DNA of 64,000 nucleotides from assembly GCF_001482195.1 (NCBI RefSeq), contig NZ_KQ759763.1:1585321-1649320 (forward strand), written 5' to 3'. A program made the translations under genes and the position numbers. Source of the stretch: Luteimonas abyssi. Its GTDB lineage: Bacteria > Pseudomonadota > Gammaproteobacteria > Xanthomonadales > Xanthomonadaceae. Shown here in pieces: positions 25,132 through 34,705 of this stretch. Position 1 is the stretch's first letter; each line of letters begins with the position of its first letter. Under the pieces are notes generated by a model. That model ran no database searches. It was not told where the DNA came from and saw only the letters and a program-made list of their open reading frames with translations.

Positions 25132-25152
25132 GCGGTGCGTCGACGGGCGGGG

Positions 25153-25164
25153 GATAATGCGCCG
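25153..25164 (+). promoter_or_regulatory. -10-like GATAAT directly before tadA start
   Basis: GATAAT at 25153-25158 is followed by six bases and the tadA ATG at 25165, the same spacing as at moeB and aat. A leaderless transcript is the simplest reading. Confidence 0.6.
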
Positions 25165-25707
25165 ATGCAGCACGACGCCCCTCCCCAAGACGACGCATCT
25201 CCCGCCGGTCCGCCGCCCGGTACGTCGGACAGCGATGTGCACTGGATGCGCCGGGCGCTCGCGCTGGCCGATCGCGCCGAGCGCGAGTTCGACGAGATTC
25301 CGGTGGGCGCGCTGCTGGTGGCCGCCGACGGCACCGTGCTGGGCGAGGGCTGGAACCGCAACATCGGCGATCACGATCCGTCGGCGCATGCCGAGATCGT
25401 CGCGATGCGCCGGGCCGGGCAGCAGTTGGGCAATCACCGGCTGCTGGGCACGACGCTCTACATCACGCTCGAACCCTGCGCGATGTGCGCGATGGCCGCG
25501 GTCCACGCCCGCGTGGCGCGCGTGGTCTACGCCGCCGCCGACCCGAAGACCGGTGCGGCCGGCAGCGTGTTCGATCTGTTGCTCGATGCGCGCCACAACC
25601 ACCGGGTGGAGGTGACCGGCGACGTGCTGGGCGCCGAAGCGGGGCTGCGGCTGACGAACTACTTCCGTCGCAAGCGCGGGCGTGCGCCGCTCGACGCGCC
25701 GGGCTGA
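25165..25707 (+). CDS. tadA: tRNA-specific adenosine deaminase TadA
   Basis: TadA converts A34 to inosine in tRNA-Arg(ACG). The 180-residue protein carries the zinc deaminase signature: HAEIVAM near residue 75 (His ligand and catalytic Glu) and PCAMCAMA near 104 (two Cys ligands), with the family's C-terminal basic end (NYFRRKRGR). A disordered 25-residue Asp/Pro/Gly-rich N-terminal extension precedes the domain. An in-frame ATG ten codons upstream would put the GATAAT hexamer inside the gene, so ATG 25165 is preferred. A guanine-deaminase-like paralog is a less likely alternative. Confidence 0.88.
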   Translation: MQHDAPPQDDASPAGPPPGTSDSDVHWMRRALALADRAEREFDEIPVGALLVAADGTVLGEGWNRNIGDHDPSAHAEIVAMRRAGQQLGNHRLLGTTLYITLEPCAMCAMAAVHARVARVVYAAADPKTGAAGSVFDLLLDARHNHRVEVTGDVLGAEAGLRLTNYFRRKRGRAPLDAPG

Positions 25708-25792
25708 GCGCCGCTGCCTCGCGGACGCCGATCGTCAGGGGAAACCCCCGCGGGAGCGTGGATGGGCCGGCGGCGACGTCCAGCCGTTCGCG

Positions 25793-26287
25793 TCAGCCGC
25801 CCGCCGCTTCGGCCGGTGGCCGACGCAGCCGATGGGCGCGTGCGTGCGCGTCGTCCATTTCGTGGTTCACCGCGGCGACCGCCAGCGAGGCCTCGCGCGC
25901 GAGCAGCACGCTCGACGTCAGCATCGCCAGCACGCCGAGGACCGCGAGCACGGTGGGCAGATGCTGGAGATGGCCGAGGAACGCATCGCCGGCGACGCTG
26001 AGGCTGGTGCCGACGAAGCAGCTGATCGCCACGTACAGCAACTGGCTGGCGCGCAGGATCAGGCGGCTGCGCGTGCGCTGCAGGGCGATGCGCGCCTCGA
26101 TGATCTTGCGGTCTTCCGGATCCTGGTTGTCGGCCAGTTCGCGCATGAGGTTGCGCGCGCGGTCGATCACGCGCGCCAGGCGCGCGTTCGCCGAGGTCAG
26201 CAGGCCGGCGGTCGCGGTGAGGAAGAACGCCGGCGCGAGCATGGCGGTCAGGATCGCGTACTGGCCGAGCGAGACGGGGTTGGGCAT
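25793..26287 (-). CDS. DUF2721 family membrane protein
   Basis: A 164-residue inner-membrane protein matching DUF2721: an N-terminal membrane helix (about residues 10-30), a charged cytoplasmic segment with [15 protein letters not shown] and paired basic/acidic helices, then two further helices (about 85-105 and 115-140). Function is unknown. ATG 26287 is preferred over the upstream frame, which is Pro/Ser rich. It is convergent with tadA and divergent from orn. Confidence 0.8.
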   Translation of the reverse strand: MPNPVSLGQYAILTAMLAPAFFLTATAGLLTSANARLARVIDRARNLMRELADNQDPEDRKIIEARIALQRTRSRLILRASQLLYVAISCFVGTSLSVAGDAFLGHLQHLPTVLAVLGVLAMLTSSVLLAREASLAVAAVNHEMDDAHARAHRLRRPPAEAAGG

Positions 26288-26362
26288 GGGACAGGGCGGG
26301 GCGGCGGACCGGGGTGGGCTATGATGCGCCGTCATGCATCAAGACGCGAACACGAGGTGAGG

Positions 26363-26920
26363 ATGGAACACGCGGGCGAAGGCCGACTGATCTGGATCGA
26401 CCTGGAAATGACCGGCCTGGATACCTACCGCGACGAGATCCTCGAGATCGCGACGGTGGTCACCGATGCTGACCTCAAGATCCTCGCCGAAGGGCCCGCG
26501 TTCGCCATCGCGCAACCGCTGGACCGGCTCGAAGGCATGGACGAATGGAACCGCACCCAGCACGGGCGTTCGGGCCTGTGGCGGCGCGTGCTGGAAGAAG
26601 GCGTGTCGTTGGCCGAGGCCGAAGCGAAGACGCTCGACTTCCTGAGCGAGTGGGTGCCCGAGCGGGCGTCGCCCATGTGCGGCAATTCGATCTGCCAGGA
26701 CCGGCGCTTCCTGCACCGCCAGATGCCGGCGCTGGAGCGTTACTTCCATTACCGGAATCTCGACGTGAGTACGGTCAAGGAACTGGCCCGTCGCTGGGCG
26801 CCCGGGGTGTTCCAGGGCGTACGCAAGCACGCGGCGCACACCGCGCTGAGCGATGTGCACGACTCCATCGCCGAGTTGCGCCATTACCGCGGCCACATGG
26901 GCGATTTCGCCAGGCGCTGA
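26363..26920 (+). CDS. orn: Oligoribonuclease Orn
   Basis: Orn degrades 2-5-nt RNAs and, in c-di-GMP-signalling bacteria, clears the pGpG left by EAL phosphodiesterases, which is relevant to the EAL proteins later in this window. The 185-residue DEDDh exonuclease shows ExoI DLEMTGLD near residue 12, an ExoII-type segment [15 protein letters not shown] near 112, and Exo[14 protein letters not shown] near 158. GAGGTGAGG lies directly before ATG 26363, one of the better ribosome-binding sites here. Length is typical. A strong hairpin follows. Confidence 0.97.
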   Translation: MEHAGEGRLIWIDLEMTGLDTYRDEILEIATVVTDADLKILAEGPAFAIAQPLDRLEGMDEWNRTQHGRSGLWRRVLEEGVSLAEAEAKTLDFLSEWVPERASPMCGNSICQDRRFLHRQMPALERYFHYRNLDVSTVKELARRWAPGVFQGVRKHAAHTALSDVHDSIAELRHYRGHMGDFARR

Positions 26921-26942
26921 CGGCGCCGGAACCCGATGAACG

Positions 26943-26972
26943 AACGGGCCGCCCTGGATGGGGCGGCCCGTT
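26943..26972. terminator. Hairpin between convergent orn and ppsA
   Basis: A perfect 12-bp stem (26943-26954 with 26961-26972) with a 6-nt loop lies in the 82-base gap between two convergent genes and could terminate both. Neither side has a long T tract. Confidence 0.65.
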
Positions 26973-27002
26973 GCCGTTACGCGTGTGCGCCGACGCGGTG
27001 CG

Positions 27003-29387
27003 TCAGCCGGCCTTCTTCTTGGCCAGCCGCAGCCAGGTGTCGACCACGGTGTCGGGGTTGAGCGACACCGACTCGATGCCCTCGGCCATCAGCCACTCGG
27101 CCAGGTCGGGGTGATCGCTCGGCCCCTGGCCGCAGATGCCGACGTACTTGCCCTTGGCCTTGGCGGCCTGGATCGCCATCGACAGCATCTTCTTGACCGC
27201 CGGGTCGCGCTCGTCGAACAGCCCGGCGACGATGCTCGAATCGCGGTCCAAGCCCAGGGTGAGCTGGGTCATGTCGTTGGAGCCGATCGAGAAGCCGTCG
27301 AAGATGTCGAGGAACTCGTCGGCCAGCAGCGCGTTCGAAGGCACCTCGCACATCATGATGATCTTCAGGCCGTCCTCGCCCTGGGTCAGGCCGTTGCCGG
27401 CGAGGACCTCGATGACCTTGCGGCCCTCGTCGAGCGTGCGCACGAACGGGATCATGACCCACAGGTTGTCCAGGCCCATCTCGTTGCGGACCTTGAGCAC
27501 TGCGCGGCATTCCAGCGCGAAGGCTTCGGCGAACGACGGGTCGACGTAGCGGCTGGCGCCGCGGAAGCCGATCATCGGGTTCTCTTCCTCGGGCTCGTAC
27601 TTCTGCCCGCCGATGAGGTTGGCGTACTCGTTGGACTTGAAGTCCGACAGGCGCACGATCACCGGGTTCGGCGCGACCGAGGCGGTCAGGGTGGCGATGC
27701 CCTCGGCCAGGCGGTCGACGTAGAACGACACCGGGTCGGCGTAGCCGGCCATGCGCGCGTCGATCGCGGCCTTGGTCTTGGCGTCCTGCTTGTCGTACTC
27801 CAGCAGGGCCTTGGGATGCACGCCGATGTGGCTGGCGATGATCATCTCCAGCCGCGCCAGGCCGATGCCGGCGTTGGGCAGCAGGCCGAAGTCGAACGCG
27901 CGCTCCGGGTTGGCGACGTTCATCATGATCTTCAGCGGCGCTTCGGGCATCGAGGCGAGATCGGTGGTGGTGCGCTCGAACGGCAACTCGCCCTCGTAGA
28001 TGTAGCCGGTGTCGCCCTCGGCGCAGCTCACGGTGACGGGCTGGCCGTCCTGGATGGTCTCCAGCGCGTTGCCGGTGCCGACCACGGCCGGGACGCCCAG
28101 CTCGCGGGCGATGATGGCGGCGTGGCAGGTGCGGCCGCCGCGGTTGGTGACGATGGCCGCCGAGCGCTTCATCACCGGCTCCCAGTCCGGGTCGGTCATG
28201 TCGGCCACCAGCACGTCGCCGGGCTGGACCTTGCTCATGTCGTCGAGCGAGCGCACCACGCGGGCCACGCCGCTGCCGATCTTCTGGCCGATGGCGCGGC
28301 CTTCGGTGACGACCTTGCCGCGTTCGCCGAGCGCGTAGCGCTCGATCTGGGTGGCATGGCCGCGCGACTTCACCGTCTCCGGACGCGCCTGCACGATGAA
28401 GAGCTTGCCGCTGACGCCGTCCTTCGCCCATTCGATGTCCATCGGGCGCTTGTAGTGCTTCTCGATGGTCAGCGCCTGGCGCGAGAGCTCGTGCACGTCC
28501 TCGTCGGACAGCGAGAACTTGCCGCGCAGGTCGGCGGGCACGTCCTCGTTGCGCACGCGCTCGCCGGGTGCGTCGGAATAGACCATGCGGATCTGCTTGG
28601 CGCCCAGCGAGCGGCGCAGGATCGCCGGCTTGCCCTTCTCCAGCGTGGGCTTGTAGACGTAGAACTCGTCGGGGTTCACCGCACCCTGCACCACGTTCTC
28701 GCCGAGGCCGTAGCTGGCGGTCACGAACACGACGTCGCGGAAGCCGGATTCGGTGTCGAGGGTGAACAGCACGCCGGCCGCGCCGACATCGGAGCGGACC
28801 ATCAACTGCACGCCGGCCGACAGGAACACGTCCTCGTGCTTGAAGCCGTGGTGCACGCGGTAGGCGATGGCGCGGTCGTTGTAGAGGCTGGCGAAGACTT
28901 CCTTGACCTTGTGCACGACGTCGTCGGCACCGGTGACGTTGAGGAAGGTCTCCTGCTGGCCGGCGAACGAGGCGTCGGGCAGGTCCTCGGCGGTGGCCGA
29001 GGAGCGCACCGCCACCGCGATGTCGCCGCCATCGCCGTCGCCGGCGTTCTCGGCGCAGAGTGTCTTGTAGGCCTCGCGGATGTCCTGCTCGAGCGCCGGC
29101 TGCAGCGGAGCGTCGATCACCCAGCCGCGGATCTCCTTGCCGGCTGCGGTGAGTGCGGGCACGTCCTCCACGTCCAGCGGCGCCAGGCGGTCGAAGATGC
29201 GCTGGTGCAGGTCGTTGTGGGCGATGAAGTCCTTGAAGGCATCCGCGGTGGTGGCGTAGCCGCCGGGGACGGAGACGCCCAGTTGCGCCAGATTGCCGAT
29301 CATTTCGCCGAGCGAGGAGTTCTTGCCACCGACCTGGGCCAGGTCGTCGAGTCGCAAGTCGTGCAGCCAGAGGATGTTGGCGCTCAA
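27003..29387 (-). CDS. ppsA: Phosphoenolpyruvate synthase PpsA
   Basis: PpsA makes PEP from pyruvate and ATP (releasing AMP and phosphate) for gluconeogenesis. The 794-residue protein has the N-terminal ATP-binding domain, the swivelling phosphohistidine domain with [15 protein letters not shown] (catalytic His near 421), and the C-terminal PEP-binding TIM barrel with the segment GICGQGPSD (Cys near 768). Length is normal. The regulator ppsR is divergent across a 112-base gap, the usual arrangement, so both promoters lie at 29388-29499. Confidence 0.97.
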   Translation of the reverse strand: MSANILWLHDLRLDDLAQVGGKNSSLGEMIGNLAQLGVSVPGGYATTADAFKDFIAHNDLHQRIFDRLAPLDVEDVPALTAAGKEIRGWVIDAPLQPALEQDIREAYKTLCAENAGDGDGGDIAVAVRSSATAEDLPDASFAGQQETFLNVTGADDVVHKVKEVFASLYNDRAIAYRVHHGFKHEDVFLSAGVQLMVRSDVGAAGVLFTLDTESGFRDVVFVTASYGLGENVVQGAVNPDEFYVYKPTLEKGKPAILRRSLGAKQIRMVYSDAPGERVRNEDVPADLRGKFSLSDEDVHELSRQALTIEKHYKRPMDIEWAKDGVSGKLFIVQARPETVKSRGHATQIERYALGERGKVVTEGRAIGQKIGSGVARVVRSLDDMSKVQPGDVLVADMTDPDWEPVMKRSAAIVTNRGGRTCHAAIIARELGVPAVVGTGNALETIQDGQPVTVSCAEGDTGYIYEGELPFERTTTDLASMPEAPLKIMMNVANPERAFDFGLLPNAGIGLARLEMIIASHIGVHPKALLEYDKQDAKTKAAIDARMAGYADPVSFYVDRLAEGIATLTASVAPNPVIVRLSDFKSNEYANLIGGQKYEPEEENPMIGFRGASRYVDPSFAEAFALECRAVLKVRNEMGLDNLWVMIPFVRTLDEGRKVIEVLAGNGLTQGEDGLKIIMMCEVPSNALLADEFLDIFDGFSIGSNDMTQLTLGLDRDSSIVAGLFDERDPAVKKMLSMAIQAAKAKGKYVGICGQGPSDHPDLAEWLMAEGIESVSLNPDTVVDTWLRLAKKKAG

Positions 29388-29499
29388 GGGGGCTTCTCCA
29401 TGGGGATGATGGGCGGGCGGGCCGGCATCCCGGGAAAAACGGGGACGCGCGTCGCGGATACCGGTATTTTAGCCCCGACGCATCCAGCGCGGAGCATGC

Positions 29500-30339
29500 A
29501 TGACCGACGACACCACCACGCCTCCGATCCGACCGGTGTTCTACGTCTCGGACGGTACCGGTATCACCGCCGAGACCATCGGCCACAGCCTGCTCACCCA
29601 GTTCGTGGGCTTCCGGTTCGTGACCGACCGGATTCCGTTCGTCGATACCGCCGACAAGGCGCGCGAGGCGTGCGCGGAGATCCAGCGGGCAGGGGAGGCG
29701 CACGGCACCCGCCCGATCGTGGTCAGCTCCTGCGTGGATCCGACGATGAACGGCATGCTGGCCGAGAGCGGCGCCCTGATCCTGGACGTGTTCGCGCCGT
29801 TCATTTCGCCGATGGAGGTGGAACTGGGCGTGGCGCGCGAATCGCGGGTGGGCCGCGCCCACGGCATGGTCGACTTCGACACCTACCACCGCCGCATCAA
29901 CGCGATGAACTTCGCGCTGACCCACGACGACGGCATGGCGATCAACTACGACGAGGCCGACGTGATCCTGGTCGCCGTGTCGCGGGCGGGCAAGACGCCG
30001 ACCTGCGTCTACCTGGCGCTGCACTACGGCCTGCGCGCGGCCAATTACCCGCTGACCGAGGAGGATCTGGAGTCGGACCGGTTGCCGCCGCGCCTGCGTC
30101 CCTACCGCAGCAAGCTGTTCGGGCTGACCATCGACCCGCAGCGACTGCACCAGATCCGCCAGGAGCGCCGGCCGAACTCGCGCTACGCACAGATGGAGAC
30201 CTGCAAGCGTGAGGTCTCGGCGGCCGAGACGATGTTGAGGATGGAACGGATCCCGGTGCTGAGCACCACGTACACGTCGATCGAGGAGATCTCGAGCCGG
30301 ATCCTGGAGGAACTGAACCTCAACCGGGAGATGTTCTGA
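29500..30339 (+). CDS. ppsR: PEP synthase regulatory kinase/phosphorylase PpsR
   Basis: PpsR (DUF299) phosphorylates PpsA at a Thr near its catalytic His using ADP, and reverses this with phosphate. The 279-residue protein begins with the conserved [19 protein letters not shown] and carries the P-loop-like [13 protein letters not shown] near residue 160. GGAG precedes ATG 29500. Its adjacency to ppsA on the other strand supports PpsA, rather than pyruvate phosphate dikinase, as the target. Confidence 0.95.
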   Translation: MTDDTTTPPIRPVFYVSDGTGITAETIGHSLLTQFVGFRFVTDRIPFVDTADKAREACAEIQRAGEAHGTRPIVVSSCVDPTMNGMLAESGALILDVFAPFISPMEVELGVARESRVGRAHGMVDFDTYHRRINAMNFALTHDDGMAINYDEADVILVAVSRAGKTPTCVYLALHYGLRAANYPLTEEDLESDRLPPRLRPYRSKLFGLTIDPQRLHQIRQERRPNSRYAQMETCKREVSAAETMLRMERIPVLSTTYTSIEEISSRILEELNLNREMF

Positions 30340-30434
30340 GCGGGCGACCGACAGGCTGAACCTGCAGCGCGAACCCTGAACGTTAGGCCCCGTGCGCGGC
30401 GCCGTCAATGCTGCCCGCGCGCCGATCCCGCGTG

Positions 30435-30446
30435 TAGGATCGAGGC
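30435..30446 (+). promoter_or_regulatory. -10-like TAGGAT directly before the DUF1249 start
   Basis: TAGGAT at 30435-30440 followed by six bases and ATG 30447 repeats the spacing seen at moeB, tadA and aat. No Shine-Dalgarno is present. Confidence 0.5.
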
Positions 30447-30935
30447 ATGTCCCACGTCACGTTGCGCAATCCCCGGATCCCCCGCATCGGCCGTTTCGGC
30501 TGGCTGATGGGGTTGTACGCCGAGAACCACACGCGCCTGGTCCGGCTGTTCGAGCCGGGCGATCTCGCCGTCGGCGCCTACGTGTCGTCGATCGGCGATG
30601 GATTGGACGTGCGGCTCGACGTGCTCGACCAGCATCCCTATACCGCCGAGCTGCGGCTGTCCTACGCCTTGACCGATCCGGTGACCGGCGAGCCCGACCC
30701 TTCAGCCTATCTGCGCCTGTACCGCGATGCGCGGCAGGTGGAGGCCACGCACTGTTATGTCGGGCGACGCTGGCAGGACGTGATCGGCATGTTCCCACCG
30801 CCGGCCGAGGTCATCGGCCACCGGATGCGGATGAACACCTTCCTCGGCAAGTGGCTGCAGTATCTGGCCGAGCGCGGTCACGGCGTGGCGACCCTGCACG
30901 CGGCGGACGCCGAGGCGCCGCTGGCCGAGGCCTGA
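30447..30935 (+). CDS. DUF1249 (YqiB-like) family protein
   Basis: A 162-residue cytosolic protein whose body (FGWLMGLYAENHTRLVRLF, then YLRLYRDARQVEA and LGKWLQYLAERGH) matches DUF1249. E. coli YqiB belongs to this family, and its function is not known to me. The last 15 residues are Ala/Glu rich. It is convergent with the lipoprotein methyltransferase gene, separated by 23 bases. Confidence 0.85.
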   Translation: MSHVTLRNPRIPRIGRFGWLMGLYAENHTRLVRLFEPGDLAVGAYVSSIGDGLDVRLDVLDQHPYTAELRLSYALTDPVTGEPDPSAYLRLYRDARQVEATHCYVGRRWQDVIGMFPPPAEVIGHRMRMNTFLGKWLQYLAERGHGVATLHAADAEAPLAEA

Positions 30936-30958
30936 GCGGCGCCTCGCCGCCGGGGCGA

Positions 30959-31573
30959 TCAGCGCTCCGGAACGGTCCAGAGATAGATCGTGCTGTTGTC
31001 GACCTGTTCGGTGCGTTCCGGCGCCCACTCGTTGGCCATGTCGAAGGCATGGCTGACGATCCGCGTGCCCGGCCGCAGCTCGCTGAGCAGCTTCGGTCGC
31101 AACTTCACGTTGAGGCTCTGCAGCAGGTACAGGGTCACCACCGTGGCCTCGCTGATGTCGGCCTCGAACAGGTCCTCCTCGCGGAAGGTCACCAGCTCGG
31201 TGACGCCGGCCTGTTGCGCGTTCTCGTTGGCCTCGGCGATGCGGGTGGGATTGATGTCGATGCCGATCGCGCGGATGCCGTGCTCGCGCGCGGCCGTGAC
31301 CGGAATGCGGCCGTCGCCCGAACCCAGGTCGTAGAGGACGTCGTTCGGGCCGACCTCGGCCAGGGCCAGCATCGCATCGACCACCGGTTGCGGCGTCGGC
31401 ACGTAGATCACGTCGGGTTCGCGGGGCGGGCGAGGGCTTTCGGCCACCGGATCGGCCGGCATGGCCTCCGCGGCATCTTCGTTCGCGACCGGCTCGTAGG
31501 CGTCGATGGCCTCCTGGGCGCAGGCCATCAGCGGCAGGCAGAGCAACAGACTGGCGAGGGGCTTGAGTGTCAT
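30959..31573 (-). CDS. Predicted lipoprotein with class I SAM-methyltransferase fold
   Basis: A 204-residue protein that combines a lipoprotein signal peptide (LLLCLPLMAC, lipid-modified Cys near residue 18) and an acidic/Pro linker with a Rossmann methyltransferase core: YDLGSGDGRIPV near residue 82, the acidic residue of IGIDINPTR near 104, and EEDLF near 130. S-adenosylmethionine is not known to be available in the periplasm, so either the signal is not used, the protein faces the cytoplasm, or the fold has another job. Homologous proteins occur in related genomes as I recall. Its start overlaps the permease stop (ATGA), so the two are co-translated. Confidence 0.75.
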   Translation of the reverse strand: MTLKPLASLLLCLPLMACAQEAIDAYEPVANEDAAEAMPADPVAESPRPPREPDVIYVPTPQPVVDAMLALAEVGPNDVLYDLGSGDGRIPVTAAREHGIRAIGIDINPTRIAEANENAQQAGVTELVTFREEDLFEADISEATVVTLYLLQSLNVKLRPKLLSELRPGTRIVSHAFDMANEWAPERTEQVDNSTIYLWTVPER

Positions 31574-32931
31574 GAGGTCGGTTCCTGTGGGACTTGCGAA
31601 GGTTTGAGGAACAGCAGCAGTACACCGCCCAGTGCCAGGACGCCGACGCCCACGAGGGCGCCGATGCCGGTGTAGGCGAGGCTGGAGTACAGTAGGTACA
31701 CGCTGGTCGTACAGAACAGCAGGGGCAGGACAGGGTACAGCGGGACGCGGAAGGGGCGGGGCAGGTCCGGATCGCGCCGGCGCAGCACGAACACCGACAC
31801 GCCCACCAGCAGGAAGAACAACCAGAACACCGGCGCGGTGTACTCGACCGCGGTGCGGAACCCGTCGATGGCCGATGCCGCCAGGCCGACCAGCAGCAGC
31901 GACAGCACGCCCTGGACCAGCATCGCGGTGCGCGGCGTGCCGTGCCGCTGGTCCCAGCGGCCGATGAAGTCCAGGGCCGGGAAGTCGCGTCCCACCGCAT
32001 AGACACTGCGGGCGCCGGTGATCATGGTGGCGTTGGCCGAGGTGAGCGCCGCCGCGACCACGATGGCGCTCATCAGCGTGGCCCCGGTGGGGCCGAACAC
32101 CGCGGCCATCATGTCGGCCGCGACCGCATCGGAGTCGGCCATGCCGTCCATGCCCAGCACGCGCAGGTAGGCCAGATTGACCAGCACGTACAGCGCGGCG
32201 ATGACGATCAGGCTCAGCACCAGGATGCGCGGCATCCAGCGGCGCGCATCCCGGACTTCCGCGGTGATGTACACGGCCTCGTTCCAGCCGCCGTAGGTCA
32301 GCAGCACGAACACGAGGATCAGACCGAGCGCATTGCCGTCGGCGCCGGCGGTCGACACCGTGGCGACGCCCTCGGGCGCGAACAGCAGGCCGGCGGCGAT
32401 GATCAGCAGCACGCCCGCGATTTCCACCGCGGTCAGCACGTTCTGTACCGTCGTGCCCTGGCGGACGCCCCACCAGTTCACTGCGGTCAGCACGGCCACG
32501 GTCGTCGCCGCGTAGATCGACGACGACCAGGGACCGAGATCGAACAGCTGCTGCATGTAATCGCCCACGACGTACGCCAGCAGGACGATGGAGCCGGTCT
32601 GGATGACCGTCATCCGCGCCCAGGCGTAGAGAAAGGCGGGACGGCTGCCGTAGGCGCGACGCAGGTAGACGTAATCGCCGCCGGCCTGCGGATAGGTCGT
32701 CGCGAGTTCGGCGTAACAGAGCGCACCGACGATCGAAAGGGCGCCGCCCGCGAGCCAGGCCAGCAGCATGACCGCCTCGCTGGATGCGGCACCGGCCACC
32801 AGCGAGGGCGTGCGGAAGATGCCAGCGCCGACCACGATGCCGATGGTGATCGCGAACGCGGCGGCCGTCCCGAGCGTGGCGCGCGGCGCAGGCGTGGCGG
32901 CAACGGCCGACGCGTCGGCTTTCGAACTCAT
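31570..32931 (-). CDS. APC-family amino acid permease
   Basis: A 453-residue inner-membrane transporter with about 12 hydrophobic helices. The first helix has the APC signature GIVVGAGIFRTPS (about residues 31-43), and the intracellular loop has YAELATTYPQAGGDYVYL (about 73-90), both typical of the amino acid-polyamine-organocation superfamily. The substrate cannot be read from sequence. ATG 32931 is chosen as the first start before the conserved region. The stop overlaps the lipoprotein-methyltransferase start, so the two form an operon of unclear purpose. Confidence 0.88.
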   Translation of the reverse strand: MSSKADASAVAATPAPRATLGTAAAFAITIGIVVGAGIFRTPSLVAGAASSEAVMLLAWLAGGALSIVGALCYAELATTYPQAGGDYVYLRRAYGSRPAFLYAWARMTVIQTGSIVLLAYVVGDYMQQLFDLGPWSSSIYAATTVAVLTAVNWWGVRQGTTVQNVLTAVEIAGVLLIIAAGLLFAPEGVATVSTAGADGNALGLILVFVLLTYGGWNEAVYITAEVRDARRWMPRILVLSLIVIAALYVLVNLAYLRVLGMDGMADSDAVAADMMAAVFGPTGATLMSAIVVAAALTSANATMITGARSVYAVGRDFPALDFIGRWDQRHGTPRTAMLVQGVLSLLLVGLAASAIDGFRTAVEYTAPVFWLFFLLVGVSVFVLRRRDPDLPRPFRVPLYPVLPLLFCTTSVYLLYSSLAYTGIGALVGVGVLALGGVLLLFLKPSQVPQEPTS

Positions 32932-33098
32932 GGCGCTCCGGATCGCGTGAGGCACGCGATGCGCCGGAACGCACCGCGGGTCTGGACAGCCGAGATTAAG
33001 CCGCCGACGCATGCCCGTAATGTGAATACGAACGAACCATGCGCGATCGTGGTGAGCCGGGCGGTATCTGCCACCGCCGCGCCGGCAGCGTGCAAAAC

Positions 33099-33123
33099 GA
33101 AAAACGCCCGCGTCTGCGGGCGT
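33099..33123 (-). terminator. Terminator of the tRNA-Ala/tRNA-Glu transcript
   Basis: Read on the minus strand, an 8-bp stem (33116-33123 with 33104-33111) with a 4-nt loop is followed by a T run, 19 bases after the tRNA-Glu CCA. Confidence 0.8.
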
Positions 33124-33141
33124 CTTCGGCACTCGATGAAT

Positions 33142-33217
33142 TGGCGTCCCCACGGGGATTCGAACCCCGGTCGCCACCGTGAAAGGGTGGTGTCCTAGGC
33201 CTCTAGACGATGGGGAC
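33142..33217 (-). tRNA. tRNA-Glu (UUC)
   Basis: A 76-nt tRNA with encoded CCA (33142-33144). The acceptor arm starts GTCCCC, the anticodon loop reads CTTTCAC giving anticodon TTC, and the T-loop is GGTTCGAAT. It lies downstream of tRNA-Ala on the same strand and shares its promoter and terminator. Confidence 0.97.
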
Positions 33218-33263
33218 GCTGTGTCGCAAGCGTTGTCTGCACCGGCCTGTGGTGCTTGAAATT

Positions 33264-33339
33264 TGGTGGAGCCAGGCGGGATCGAACCGCCGACCTCCTG
33301 CATGCCATGCAGGCGCTCTCCCAGCTGAGCTATGGCCCC
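33264..33339 (-). tRNA. tRNA-Ala (GGC)
   Basis: A 76-nt tRNA with encoded CCA (33264-33266). The acceptor starts GGGGCCA, the anticodon stem CCTGC/GCAGG closes loop ATGGCAT giving anticodon GGC, and the T-loop is GGTTCGATC. It is the first gene of a two-tRNA unit. Confidence 0.97.
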
Positions 33340-33358
33340 GTGTGTCTCGGGAGGCGAG

Positions 33359-33387
33359 ATTCTAAGGACGTCTTCGCAGTTGCGCAA
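33359..33387 (-). promoter_or_regulatory. Promoter of the tRNA-Ala/tRNA-Glu unit
   Basis: On the minus strand, TTGCGC (33387-33382) and TAGAAT (33364-33359) are separated by exactly 17 bp, and -10 ends 19 bases before the tRNA-Ala 5' end. Confidence 0.75.
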
Positions 33388-33568
33388 CATCTTTTTCATG
33401 CGGATGACGAATTCGTTCGCTGCCGGTGGCGTACAGCGTCCTCGGCGTCGCCGTGTCGCGCGATGCCGGCACGCTGCGTCGAGCGTGTACGGCTGGCACG
33501 CGCGAGCGCCATGCGGCATCGTCTCCGCGCGCGCCAGCGCCGACTACCGCATCGGATACGTGCCCCTC

Positions 33569-34705
33569 ATGTCATCGCCTCGAACGCAGCAGCGCGCCAC
33601 GCGCGCCGCTTTCTTCATCCCGGGTCTGCTCATCGCCGCCTGGGCACCGATCGTGCCGTTCGCCAAGGCGAGGGCAGGGCTGGACGACGCCGCGCTGGGC
33701 CTGGTGCTGTTGTGCCTGGGCACCGGATCGCTGCTGGCGATGCCCGCCGCCGGCGTACTGGCCACACGTTACGGATGCCGCGCGATCATGCTGGCGAGCG
33801 TCGCGGTGATGGTGTGCACCTTGCCGGCATTGGCGGCGACCTCGACCGCATGGAGCCTGGGCGTGACGTTGCTGCTGTTCGGTGCGGCCATCGGTGCGAT
33901 GGATTGCACCATGAACCTGCAGGCGGTCGCCGTCGAACGCGACGCGGGCCGCGCCCTGATGTCCGGATTTCATGCGTTCTACAGCATCGGCAGCCTGGTC
34001 GGCGCCGTCGTCGCGACCGTGCTGCTGGGGGCCGGCGTCGGCGTGCTGCCGATGACGCTGGCGATGGCCACGGTCGCCGTTTCGATCGCGGCGGTCGCCG
34101 CCACGGCGTGGTCCGCGCGACGTGCGCCGCATGGCGCACCGGCGCTCGCGATTCCCAAAGGCGCGGTGATCGCGATCGGCGCGGTGTGCTTCGTGACGTT
34201 CCTGGCCGAGGGCGCCATGCTCGACTGGAGCGCGGTCTTCCTGCACGAGCTGCGTGCAGTCGACGTGTCGCACGCCGGTTGGGGCTTCGTGGTCTTCAAC
34301 ATCGCGATGACGCTGTCGCGGCTGCTAGGCGACCGGATCGTGACCGCGCTCGGGCGACCGGCGACGGTGCTTGCAGGCGGACTCGTCGGCGCGCTGGGAC
34401 TCGCGTTCGCGACCCTCGGCCCGGGGCTGTGGTCGTCGCATGTCGGCTATGCGCTGCTGGGCCTGGGCTGCGCCAACATCGTGCCGGTGATGTTCACGCT
34501 GGCGGGCCGGCAACGGGCGATGCCGGAGAGCATCGCGATTCCGGCAGTGACGACACTGGGCTACGCAGGCGTGCTGCTGGGCCCGGCGGCCATCGGTTTC
34601 ATCGCGCACGGGGCGTCGTTGGCGGCGGCATTCGTTTTGGTGGCGGGGTTGCTGATGGCGGCGGCGGCGCTTGGGGCCAGGCTGGCGAGGCCTGGCGCGG
34701 AGTGA
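33569..34705 (+). CDS. MFS transporter
   Basis: A 378-residue membrane protein with about 12 helices and the compact size of the YbjJ-like subgroup of the major facilitator superfamily. A cytoplasmic loop with ATRYGCR follows helix 2 (residues about 65-71), and helices 4-5 contain GAAIGAMDCTMNLQA and FHAFYSIGSLVGA, which recur in that subgroup. Substrate unknown. The frame stays open 79 codons upstream across the tRNA promoter, but that part is not membrane-like, so ATG 33569 is used. Codon use is like the core genome. Confidence 0.85.
   Translation: MSSPRTQQRATRAAFFIPGLLIAAWAPIVPFAKARAGLDDAALGLVLLCLGTGSLLAMPAAGVLATRYGCRAIMLASVAVMVCTLPALAATSTAWSLGVTLLLFGAAIGAMDCTMNLQAVAVERDAGRALMSGFHAFYSIGSLVGAVVATVLLGAGVGVLPMTLAMATVAVSIAAVAATAWSARRAPHGAPALAIPKGAVIAIGAVCFVTFLAEGAMLDWSAVFLHELRAVDVSHAGWGFVVFNIAMTLSRLLGDRIVTALGRPATVLAGGLVGALGLAFATLGPGLWSSHVGYALLGLGCANIVPVMFTLAGRQRAMPESIAIPAVTTLGYAGVLLGPAAIGFIAHGASLAAAFVLVAGLLMAAAALGARLARPGAE

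Noticed and set aside
26977..30408. Very long open frames antisense to or overlapping ppsA/ppsR
   Set aside because: These are shadow frames caused by high GC; the proteins are Arg/Gly-rich and show no domain.
33332..33568. Upstream extension of the MFS transporter
   Set aside because: It crosses the minus-strand tRNA promoter and codes for an Arg-rich, non-membrane segment; ATG 33569 begins the first helix.
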